9,174 nucleotides of DNA from Spirochaetaceae bacterium (GTDB lineage: Bacteria; Spirochaetota; Spirochaetia; Treponematales; Breznakiellaceae): contig JAISDF010000102.1 of assembly GCA_031265025.1 (NCBI GenBank), positions 1 through 9,174 of the forward strand, read 5' to 3'. The notes under the pieces are model-generated. The model saw only the letters and a list, made by a program, of their open reading frames with translations. It was not told the origin of the DNA and searched no databases. The translations under genes and the position numbers were made by a program. This document shows positions 1 to 6,090 of the stretch, in pieces. How positions within the stretch are numbered: the stretch's first letter is position 1; each line of letters opens with the position of its first letter.

Positions 1-1
1 T

Positions 2-1048
2 AATATAGAATTTTCCTCCGATAAGGTAACCATCAAGGCCAACAAAGCAGTGGTAATTGGTACCGGTGGCAGTACTGGTAATGTGGAATTCCGCCGTATA
101 TTTGATCCCCGGCTTACCGAAGAATATGGCCTGGCGATGGATGAATATTCACCTCAGGATGCTTCCGGAGAAATAGCCGCCATGGCTATAGGGGCCAGCC
201 TTTGGGGGACTGCCAACCAAACCATGGACCGCAATGGTTTCCTCCGCAACCGGTCCTTCATAGGCACCCGGACCAATTATCTTCAATGGACCCCCTCAAG
301 TCCCATCTGGGCCAAAATCAAGTATGCCGGCCTTGGGGTCCGTAACTGGCAAGATGCTATCATTGTCACCCAAGTAGGGAAACGGTTCTACAATGAAACA
401 GAGTTTGGCTATCCCAACGGCACCCATGAGGGCTTCTATGATAATTTTGGGGGTTATGTTCATGGGGATTGGCGAAATCCAAAAAAAATCAATTACACTC
501 CGATGAATTACACCGACGCCGCCTTGGCAATCAACGAAGGTTCTGTCGCTCCTGATTTTGCGTCTGGCCCCCAATGGGCAATTTTTGACAGCGCGGCAAT
601 TGCCAGGGAACGATGGACTAATATTATTGACAAAAGCGAGACCGGCGATCCCAACCTCTTCTTTAAGGCTGATACCCTTACCGAACTAGCGAACAAAATC
701 AACACCTGTACGTACCAGCATTATAATATGTCCGGCTCTGTTCTGCAGGCAACAGTTGAACGGTACAATTCCTTTGTTGATTCCGGTGTCGATTTGGATT
801 TTGACAAGCCAAAGCCGCTTTACAAAATTGCTGTTGCGCCGTTTTACGCAGCGTGGGCAACCTTTTTGGTTCACGATACCTATGCGGGGCTGCGAATCAA
901 CATGAAGTGTCAGGTTCAGGATATAAAGGGCCAGGTTATCCCCGGCCTTTACTGCGGCGGCGAATCCGCTGGCGGATGCAGTCAGCACGGGCTTGCTCGC
1001 TGTCTTGCCCAAGGCTATATCGCTGGATATGAGGCGGCAAGGGCTTAA
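2..1048 (+). CDS. FAD-dependent oxidoreductase, fumarate reductase/succinate dehydrogenase flavoprotein-like (C-terminal part, cut at left edge)
   Basis: The reading frame is open from base 2, with no stop before the GTG at 50. That GTG lies inside a conserved FAD-domain strand (AVVIGTGGSTGN), so it is not the start; the N-terminus, including the dinucleotide-binding motif and any signal peptide, lies outside the window. Visible family marks, numbered from the GTG codon, are the ATGG-like turn (residues 4-8), a capping-domain motif GKRFYNE (about 111-117), the strand QWAIFD (about 174-179), and the C-terminal FAD segment IPGLYCGGESAGG. The likely role is reduction or oxidation of a small organic acid or enone using FAD, fed by the FMN lipoprotein encoded 11 bases downstream. 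The usual fumarate reductase ending (GGxH followed by NRxGGNA) is replaced by GGCSQHGLARCLAQG, and no obvious catalytic TRD-type arginine follows GKRF. The substrate is therefore unknown. Family assignment is confident; naming it fumarate reductase is not justified. Confidence 0.85.
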   Translation, partial: NIEFSSDKVTIKANKAVVIGTGGSTGNVEFRRIFDPRLTEEYGLAMDEYSPQDASGEIAAMAIGASLWGTANQTMDRNGFLRNRSFIGTRTNYLQWTPSSPIWAKIKYAGLGVRNWQDAIIVTQVGKRFYNETEFGYPNGTHEGFYDNFGGYVHGDWRNPKKINYTPMNYTDAALAINEGSVAPDFASGPQWAIFDSAAIARERWTNIIDKSETGDPNLFFKADTLTELANKINTCTYQHYNMSGSVLQATVERYNSFVDSGVDLDFDKPKPLYKIAVAPFYAAWATFLVHDTYAGLRINMKCQVQDIKGQVIPGLYCGGESAGGCSQHGLARCLAQGYIAGYEAARA

Positions 1049-1059
1049 AGGAAAGATAC

Positions 1060-1515
1060 ATGAGAAAAACAGAAATTGTACTGCTTTTAGTTGTAGTCCT
1101 TGTTGTGTTTGGATGCGCTCAAAGTAGACCTGCCGCAACGTATACCGAAAGCCCGTTCACTCCTCCTGCCCTGGTTCCTCCACCGGTGGTCGCAGAGATT
1201 GATTCGCAGGTAATTATCGAACCAAATCCGGGCCCCGGCCCTTACACCGGCATAGCTATGGGGTATGGAGGCGTAGTGGAAGTTACCCTGGATGTGAAAG
1301 ACAGGGTTATCATTTCTGCCGATGCCATCGATGTTGGGGAAACACTACACGTAGGCTCTCTTGCCATTGACAATATGCCCGGCATGATGGTAGAAGCCAA
1401 TTCTATCGAGGTGGATACCCTTTCCGGCGCAACAATTACCAGCCGGGCCATTCTGGAGGCGGCCGCCAAGGCCCTGGGCAAGGCCGGACTGACCAACGCT
1501 GACCTCAAACGTTAA
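1060..1515 (+). CDS. FMN-binding domain lipoprotein (predicted covalently flavinylated)
   Basis: A 151-residue lipoprotein. Residues 1-18 are a signal peptide (basic MRK, then a Leu/Val-rich core) ending in the lipobox VFGC, so Cys19 is the predicted lipidated residue. Residues 23-62 are a proline-rich tether. Residues 63-140 match the FMN_bind domain: a GYGG turn (68-71), a VEVTLDVKDRVI strand pair, then DTLSGATITS (119-128). SGAT is the site where ApbE-type flavin transferases attach FMN through a phosphoester, here on Thr125; the same motif occurs in NqrC, RnfG and urocanate/fumarate reductases. AAGGA at 1048-1052 lies 7 bases before the ATG and overlaps the end of the flavoprotein gene, so the two are surely co-transcribed. 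The inferred role is to carry electrons at the membrane surface to the flavoprotein, as a detached form of the FMN domain often fused to such reductases. No ApbE gene is in the window. Confidence 0.88.
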   Translation: MRKTEIVLLLVVVLVVFGCAQSRPAATYTESPFTPPALVPPPVVAEIDSQVIIEPNPGPGPYTGIAMGYGGVVEVTLDVKDRVIISADAIDVGETLHVGSLAIDNMPGMMVEANSIEVDTLSGATITSRAILEAAAKALGKAGLTNADLKR

Positions 1516-1588
1516 CCGGGTGGCGAGAAGGCGGTCTACGATAGGTTATTAAGCGAGGGGGGATTTCTTTCGCCTTTCTTTCTTCCAT

Positions 1589-1622
1589 GGGGCCCTGTGT
1601 AGTTTACACCGGGCCCCTTTTT
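1589..1622 (+). terminator. Intrinsic terminator after the flavoprotein-lipoprotein operon
   Basis: GGGGCCC (1589-1595) pairs with GGGCCCC (1611-1617). After one T/C mismatch the stem continues with GTGTA against TACAC, closing on the loop GTT. Five T residues follow (1618-1622). This is 12 base pairs with a G+C-rich base and a U tract in the plus direction, 73 bases after the lipoprotein stop. On the minus strand the hairpin would be followed by ATGGAAGA, not a U run, so it is not a good terminator for the converging pyrG-lptC transcript. Confidence 0.9.
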
Positions 1623-1640
1623 ATACACACGGTGATCACC

Positions 1641-2309
1641 CTAATCCACAGCTTCGCCGTCTATTGCCTCTTCCTCCTCCTGGCGCTCCTCTTCCCCGGC
1701 AGAGGGGGCGTCTGCTTCCTCCGCTTCTTCCTCATGAACATAGGTGCCTTCTATGCCGTCGCCGAATTCCCAGGCTTTCCGTCTTGTATCGGCGGAAAAA
1801 CTTCTTCCCTTCATCATGGTTCCGTCGGATCGTTCTATGAGAACCTGGCCGCCCCGGCTGCCTTCGAGGAGGCGCTCTTCATCCTTCCAGTCAAGGCTTG
1901 AAGTTTCGATGCGTATGTCTTCCGAGTCAACCCGGACGCGCACGCCGTTGGAAACGCGCACATTGCCCGACCCAAGCTCAATGACCGCGGAACCGCCCGA
2001 TCCGGTAACATCGGCCTGCATAGTACCGGTCCCGCCTTCTTCGCCGTTGTCAGAACCCCCGGAGACATACTGCTCAAAGGAAAAATTGTCCAGCTCCATA
2101 AGCTGTTTTTTTTCGTAACGCCTGGCGTCTTCGGCGTTAAAACGGAGGTTCAGCTCCCCGCCCCGGACGCGGGTATATTCAACATCTTCCATGATAATGT
2201 CAGGTTCATTGTCATCGGCAAGGCTGCCGTCGCCGTAATCAAAAGAACAGGAAACAAAGAGCATAAACGCCGCGAAACAGAACCACGGGAAACGCGCTAC
2301 GGCTTTCAT
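1641..2309 (-). CDS. lptC: LptC-like LPS/glycolipid export lipoprotein
   Basis: A 222-residue protein resembling LptC, the periplasmic subunit that passes lipid from the LptBFG ABC transporter to the LptA bridge in Gram-negative envelopes. Residues 1-20 are a hydrophobic signal ending FVSC, so Cys21 may be lipidated; the E. coli protein (191 residues) uses a transmembrane anchor instead. The LptC core is seen in two parts: residues 37-80 (a strand, then FNAEDARRYEKKQLMELDN) and 110-190 (the DIRIETSSLDW strand, then SDGTMMKGRSFSADTRRKAWEF). They are separated by a Gly/Ser-rich stretch, about 83-108. Residues 192-222 form a very acidic Glu-rich tail. The ATG overlaps the pyrG stop (ATGA), implying translational coupling, with AAAGGG eight bases upstream. 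No lptA or lptB follows. The fold assignment rests on pattern memory and is moderately sure; a generic OstA/LptC-family lipoprotein is the fallback. Confidence 0.75.
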   Translation of the reverse strand: MKAVARFPWFCFAAFMLFVSCSFDYGDGSLADDNEPDIIMEDVEYTRVRGGELNLRFNAEDARRYEKKQLMELDNFSFEQYVSGGSDNGEEGGTGTMQADVTGSGGSAVIELGSGNVRVSNGVRVRVDSEDIRIETSSLDWKDEERLLEGSRGGQVLIERSDGTMMKGRSFSADTRRKAWEFGDGIEGTYVHEEEAEEADAPSAGEEERQEEEEAIDGEAVD

Positions 2310-3952
2310 TCCCCTGACCCTTTCCCGAACAGCGCCCCGTTTTTGACCGCCGCGACAAAATCCCTGAAAAGGGGGCTTGCCGCGGTTGGCTTGGATTTAA
2401 ACTCAGGATGAAACTGCACGCCCACACCCCAGGGATGATCCGGCCATTCGACACATTCCACAAGGCTGTCGTCAGGGGTAAAGGCCGCGGTTTTAAGGCC
2501 CGACCCGGTCATTTCGGTTTTGTACTTATTTGAAAATTCATAGCGGTGCCTGTGGCGTTCCCAAATATGCTCTGTCCCGTAGGCCGCCAGAATTTTTGTG
2601 CCCTTTCCGGCCACCGTTTCGCTTTTTCCCAGGCGCATGGTTCCGCCGTAATTTTTTACGTCAACCTGTTCCTCAAGAAGGCTCACCACGGGGTGTTTTG
2701 AGTCAGGGTCGAATTCGGTCGAATCGGCGTCTTCCCAGCCGAGTACATGGCGGCCCCAGTCTATGACCATTATCTGCATGCCAAGACATATACCCAGGTA
2801 GGGGATTTTGTTTTCCCTGGCCCACCTGGCGGCCTTGACCATGCCGTTGATGCCCCGCTGTCCAAAACCGCCGGGCACAAGCACCCCGTCCACTCCGCCG
2901 TCAGCGGCGTTTTTTCCCAGTATGGCGCCGGGATCCTGGGCCTCCTCAAGTTTTGCCGAATCAATCTTTGCCAGTTCAACCTCAACCCCGCAGGCAAGCC
3001 CCGCGTGGAAAAGGGCCTCATACACCGATTTGTAGGCGTCATGGAGTTCCATATATTTACCCACTATGCCGATGCGCACCCTGCCCTTGCGGGCGGCAAA
3101 CTTTTCCATCATGGTATACCAGGCGGAGAGGTTTGCGTGCCGCGCCTCAACGCCCATTTTTTTAAGCACCACCTGGTCAAGCTGCTGTTCGTAAAAGACC
3201 AGAGGAATTTCATAAATCGTGGTATCTATGTCATAGGAAGTGAACACCGCGTCGCTTTCAACATTGGTAAAAAGGGCTATTTTGCGCCTGGTTGCCTCGT
3301 CCAGTTTGACCGGCGCGCGGCAGATGAGCACATCGGGCTGTATTCCCTGCTCCTGCATGGCCTTGACCGAATGTTGGGTGGGTTTGGTTTTAAGCTCCCC
3401 TCCGGCCACCTCGGTGATGAGGGTCAGGTGCACCGAAAGGGCGTTGGCCCTGCCCAGTTCGTGGATGAGCTGCCGCGCGGCTTCAAGAAAGGGAATGGAT
3501 TCAATATCCCCCACAGTGCCCCCGATTTCCACAATAACCACATCGGTATCGGCGTCTTCCCTGCCCACGGCAAGGATACGGCCCTTGATTTCGTCGGTAA
3601 TGTGGGGAATCACCTGGACGGTACGGCCAAGAAAGCGGCCCTCCCGTTCCTTGCGTATCACCGACTCATACACCTGGCCGGTGGTAATGGAATTTGCCCT
3701 GGAAAGGGGGCTGGAGGTAAAACGGGCGTAATTGCCCAAATCAAGGTCTGTTTCGGCGCCGTCATCGGTTACGTATACTTCACCATGCTGATAGGGACTC
3801 ATGGTTCCCGCGTCCACATTGAGATAAGGATCGCATTTTACCATACGGACATTAAGCCCCCTTCCTTCGAGCAGCGCGCCCAAGGAAGAAGCCGCGACGC
3901 CCTTGCCGAGGCTTGAGCATACGCCGCCGGTGACAAAAATATACTTTTTCAT
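2306..3952 (-). CDS. pyrG: CTP synthase (glutamine hydrolysing)
   Basis: Makes CTP from UTP, ATP and glutamine in the cytoplasm, the last step of pyrimidine nucleotide synthesis. It has 548 residues, the usual length. The N-terminal synthetase domain (about 1-270) starts with the P-loop-like GGVCSSLGKG (9-18) and has DPYLNVDAGTMSP (41-53), the Mg-binding VEIGGTVGDIES (141-152) and KTKPTQHSVK (188-197). The C-terminal class I glutaminase domain (about 292-540) has the oxyanion loop PGGFGQRG (360-367), nucleophile Cys389 in GICLGMQ, and His515/Glu517 in FHPEF; all catalytic residues are present. The start is secure because family members begin MKKYIFVTGG at this point and the next Met is past the P-loop. 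No Shine-Dalgarno precedes the ATG; a sigma70-type promoter ends eight bases upstream. lptC overlaps its stop codon. No G-run for reiterative-transcription control, as in Bacillus pyrG, is seen at the predicted start point. Confidence 0.98.
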   Translation of the reverse strand: MKKYIFVTGGVCSSLGKGVAASSLGALLEGRGLNVRMVKCDPYLNVDAGTMSPYQHGEVYVTDDGAETDLDLGNYARFTSSPLSRANSITTGQVYESVIRKEREGRFLGRTVQVIPHITDEIKGRILAVGREDADTDVVIVEIGGTVGDIESIPFLEAARQLIHELGRANALSVHLTLITEVAGGELKTKPTQHSVKAMQEQGIQPDVLICRAPVKLDEATRRKIALFTNVESDAVFTSYDIDTTIYEIPLVFYEQQLDQVVLKKMGVEARHANLSAWYTMMEKFAARKGRVRIGIVGKYMELHDAYKSVYEALFHAGLACGVEVELAKIDSAKLEEAQDPGAILGKNAADGGVDGVLVPGGFGQRGINGMVKAARWARENKIPYLGICLGMQIMVIDWGRHVLGWEDADSTEFDPDSKHPVVSLLEEQVDVKNYGGTMRLGKSETVAGKGTKILAAYGTEHIWERHRHRYEFSNKYKTEMTGSGLKTAAFTPDDSLVECVEWPDHPWGVGVQFHPEFKSKPTAASPLFRDFVAAVKNGALFGKGSGE

Positions 3953-3960
3953 GTAGAAAT

Positions 3961-3989
3961 ATTATCCAGACCTTGAAACACTTCGTCAA
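3961..3989 (-). promoter_or_regulatory. sigma70-type promoter of pyrG, predicting a leaderless transcript
   Basis: On the minus strand TTGACG (plus coordinates 3984-3989) is separated by exactly 17 bases from GATAAT (3961-3966), giving 10 of 12 matches to the sigma70 consensus. The -10 box is followed by only eight bases before the pyrG ATG at 3952. A start seven to nine bases after the -10 box falls at 3954 or on the A of the ATG itself, leaving a leader of zero to two bases. The short stretch holds no ribosome binding site, in agreement with leaderless initiation. This is seen by eye and unmapped. Confidence 0.65.
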
Positions 3990-4004
3990 CAAGCGAAACA
4001 GAGC

Positions 4005-4071
4005 ATTGCCGCCTGCGGCTTTCCCCTTTTTTCAGCATTTTTCCCAAAAAAAGACAAGCATTTATTGCCGC
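4005..4071. repeat. Short direct repeats in the pyrG/cheR divergent region
   Basis: ATTGCCGC occurs at 4005-4012 and again at 4064-4071, in the same orientation and 59 bases apart. A second pair, GAAACA at 3975-3980 and 3995-4000, is spaced 20 bases (two helical turns) and brackets the -35 box of pyrG. Either pair could be an operator for a regulator. Both are short enough to arise by chance. The rest of this 169-base region consists of T-, C- and A-rich runs with no gene. Confidence 0.25.
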
Positions 4072-4086
4072 TTCCCTGTTCGTCAA

Positions 4087-4115
4087 TTGACAGGAAAGGC
4101 GGTGCAACTTAAAGT
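4087..4115 (+). promoter_or_regulatory. sigma70-type promoter of cheR-cheB, predicting a leaderless transcript
   Basis: A perfect -35 box TTGACA (4087-4092) is followed, after a 17-base spacer, by TAAAGT (4110-4115), four of six matches to TATAAT. Seven bases after the -10 box is 4122, the A of the cheR ATG. No Shine-Dalgarno lies before this ATG; the closest purine run is AAAG at 4111-4114, inside the -10 box. An in-frame TAA at 4110 rules out an upstream start. The sigma28 pattern used by many motility genes (TAAA, 15 bases, GCCGATAA) was looked for here and not found. Confidence 0.6.
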
Positions 4116-4121
4116 AATACT

Positions 4122-4943
4122 ATGTCCGAGGATGTCTTTTTCAGCGACGCGGATTTCGACGCTTACCGTAAACTCATCTACAATGAGAGCGGAATACACT
4201 TTACCCAGACCAACCGTTCCATATTGGAGAGCAGGCTGCGGGACAAGCTGCGGGAAACCAAAATCGCCTCGGTTAAGGCTTATTTTGACACTATCACCGG
4301 CAACAAAGAAGAACTAAAACAATTCCTCGATTCAATAACCACCAATCTTACCAGATTTTTCCGAAACCAGCCCCATTTTGACGCGTTCGAAAAGTTTATA
4401 ATACCGGAATTACAGAACATAAAAAAAGCTTCGGGAAACATGACCATTAAAATATGGAGCGCCGGCTGTTCCACCGGGGAAGAACCCTATACCATAGCCA
4501 TGCTCCTCGAAGAATTACTGACCCCGCCCTGGAAATACGAGATTATTGCCAGCGATATCAGCCTTAAATGCCTCATGGTAGCCAAAGAAGGCTTTTACAA
4601 CGAAAGCCGCATCGTGGGCATACCCAACGCCTACCTTGCCAAATACCTTAACAAGGTTGAAGGGGGTTACCGTATACGGGATGACATTAAGGCGAAAATA
4701 CGCTTTGACTACCATAACCTGAAAAACGATTCGGGTCTCAGGGGCCTGGATGTGGTATTCTGCCGCAATGTGCTTATCTATTTTGACGAGGCGGCCCAAA
4801 CCGCCGTGGTAAACCGTTTCTGGGATTCCATGGCCGCAAAATCGTTTCTCTTTATCGGACATTCTGAATCGTTGTTTGGGATGGAGACCAAATTTGAATT
4901 TGTAAAAACCCAATGGGCGACATTTTATAGAAAATTCACCTGA
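4122..4943 (+). CDS. cheR: Chemotaxis protein methyltransferase CheR
   Basis: Transfers methyl groups from S-adenosylmethionine to glutamates of chemoreceptors (methyl-accepting proteins) in the cytoplasm, as the adaptation arm of chemotaxis. It has 273 residues, typical for a stand-alone CheR without TPR domains. The N-terminal helical receptor-binding domain (about 8-95) includes TNLTRFFR (74-81), the family signature. The Rossmann methyltransferase domain (about 100-270) has the SAM loop WSAGCSTGEEPYT (112-124), the acidic residue in ASDIS (Asp145) that binds the SAM ribose, CRNVLIYF (214-221), and GHSES (246-250). The start is fixed by the stop codon 12 bases upstream in frame, and there is no clear ribosome binding site. 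cheB follows after 22 bases. By hand count, parts of this gene are richer in A+T than cheB (for example 21 G/C of 60 at 4381-4440). Confidence 0.97.
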   Translation: MSEDVFFSDADFDAYRKLIYNESGIHFTQTNRSILESRLRDKLRETKIASVKAYFDTITGNKEELKQFLDSITTNLTRFFRNQPHFDAFEKFIIPELQNIKKASGNMTIKIWSAGCSTGEEPYTIAMLLEELLTPPWKYEIIASDISLKCLMVAKEGFYNESRIVGIPNAYLAKYLNKVEGGYRIRDDIKAKIRFDYHNLKNDSGLRGLDVVFCRNVLIYFDEAAQTAVVNRFWDSMAAKSFLFIGHSESLFGMETKFEFVKTQWATFYRKFT

Positions 4944-4965
4944 CCGCGCAGCAAGGAGTTTAAGC

Positions 4966-6087
4966 ATGGCTGACGAAATTTCAGTATTGATTGTTGATGA
5001 TTCAGCGCTGATGCGAAACCTCATCTCTCGCATGGTAGAAGCGACGCCGGGCCTGTCCGTGGCCGAAAAGGCGATGAACGGCATGTTCGCCCTGCAGAAG
5101 ATACCCAGGGTCAACCCCGACGCCATAGTCCTTGACCTTGAGATGCCCGAAATGAACGGCATAGAATTCCTCAAAGAAAGGAAGAAGCAGGGCATTGATA
5201 TACCGGTGATCATCCTCTCGTCCCTGGCCCGCCGGGGCGCTGAAATCACCATGGAGGCCCTGTCCCTGGGGGCCAGCGACTTTGTGCTGAAACCTTCAGG
5301 CTCGGTCTCCGAGGATGTAACCAGCGTCAAGGATTCCCTTACCGGCATGCTCCTTGCCTACGGCTCCCAGTACCGCCGCTCAAAGGGGAAAAAAGTCCTT
5401 TCCCCTTCGGAATACCCCAAAAAAGAAGCGGTCCCCCATCCTGATTTTTTAAGCACAAGGACTCCGTCGGCTCCCGCCAAGGCGCCCGAGCGCTTGAGAA
5501 AACCGGGTCAAATTGAAATCATCGCCATAGGAATTTCCACAGGCGGGCCCGACGCCCTCCGCGAAGTCTTTGCCCACATAGACGCCGACCTTAAACAGCC
5601 CATAGTGGTGGTCCAGCACATGCCCGCGGGCTTCACCCTGGAATTCGCCAGAAGCCTTGACCGGCTCTGCCCCCTGGAGGTCAAGGAAGCCGAAGAAGGG
5701 GACCTGGTAAAACCGGGCCGCATACTCATTGCCCAGGGCAACAAACACCTGGAACTGGAAAAAAAGGCCCTTGCCACCATTGCCCATCTTTCCGACGCCC
5801 CGCTCGTTTCGGGACACCGGCCTTCGGCGGACGTACTTTTCGCGTCGGTGGCAAAAACCTACCAGAACCACGCCCTGGGCGTTATCATGACGGGTATGGG
5901 AAAGGACGGCGCCGAACACCTGGGCGACATATACCGGGAAGGCGGCATTACCCTGGGCCAGGACGAAGGCAGCGCCGTAGTCTACGGCATGCCCAGGGTG
6001 GCGTACGAAATGGGCCATGTGATGGAACAGGTCTCCCTTTCCAATATGGCGGGAAAAATCTGTTCCTTAGCCAAGCAGATACGATAG
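4966..6087 (+). CDS. cheB: Chemotaxis response regulator protein-glutamate methylesterase CheB
   Basis: Removes methyl groups from receptor glutamates and deamidates receptor glutamines, opposing CheR; activated by phosphotransfer from CheA. It has 373 residues. The receiver domain (about 5-125) has the acidic pair Asp11-Asp12, phospho-acceptor Asp57 in IVLDLEMPEMNG, the switch serine in ILSSL (83-87) and Lys109 in LKPSG. A basic, proline-containing linker spans about 136-180. The methylesterase domain (about 183-372) has Ser191 in GISTGGP, His218 in VVQHMP and Asp314 in GMGKDGA, the complete catalytic triad. A strong AAGGAG at 4953-4958 sits seven bases before the ATG, unlike the promoter-proximal cheR. 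The gene ends three bases from the converging PSP1 gene, with no terminator between them. Confidence 0.98.
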   Translation: MADEISVLIVDDSALMRNLISRMVEATPGLSVAEKAMNGMFALQKIPRVNPDAIVLDLEMPEMNGIEFLKERKKQGIDIPVIILSSLARRGAEITMEALSLGASDFVLKPSGSVSEDVTSVKDSLTGMLLAYGSQYRRSKGKKVLSPSEYPKKEAVPHPDFLSTRTPSAPAKAPERLRKPGQIEIIAIGISTGGPDALREVFAHIDADLKQPIVVVQHMPAGFTLEFARSLDRLCPLEVKEAEEGDLVKPGRILIAQGNKHLELEKKALATIAHLSDAPLVSGHRPSADVLFASVAKTYQNHALGVIMTGMGKDGAEHLGDIYREGGITLGQDEGSAVVYGMPRVAYEMGHVMEQVSLSNMAGKICSLAKQIR

Positions 6088-6090
6088 GGG

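Noticed and set aside
2..1048. Naming the first gene frdA or urdA
   Set aside because: The C-terminal substrate-binding signature differs from both, and the N-terminal part is missing, so only the broad flavoprotein family is supported.
1744..2118. Plus-strand Ser/Pro-rich frame of 124 codons opposite lptC
   Set aside because: Its composition is the complement of the acidic, Gly-rich lptC product; no start signal or family match is visible.
2747..3916. Long plus-strand open frame of 389 codons opposite pyrG
   Set aside because: It lies wholly antisense to a fully conserved CTP synthase gene, has no ribosome site, and its translation shows no recognisable family. It is the expected shadow of a G+C-rich gene.
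4008..4020. GCCGC-CT-GCGGC hairpin followed by T/C-rich sequence, resembling a terminator
   Set aside because: The loop is only two to four bases, the stem four to five pairs, the following run is broken by C residues, and no plus-strand gene ends before it.
4110..4135. sigma28 motility promoter upstream of cheR (TAAA at 4110)
   Set aside because: The region 15 bases downstream of TAAA does not resemble GCCGATAA and already lies inside the cheR coding sequence.
3973..4317. Plus-strand open frame of 114 codons across the divergent region and the start of cheR
   Set aside because: It overlaps the cheR coding region in another frame, covers the pyrG and cheR promoters, and has no ribosome site or recognisable motif.
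4515..6018. Minus-strand open frames opposite cheR and cheB (277, 189 and 90 codons)
   Set aside because: All are antisense to well-conserved chemotaxis genes and show no domain or ribosome site.
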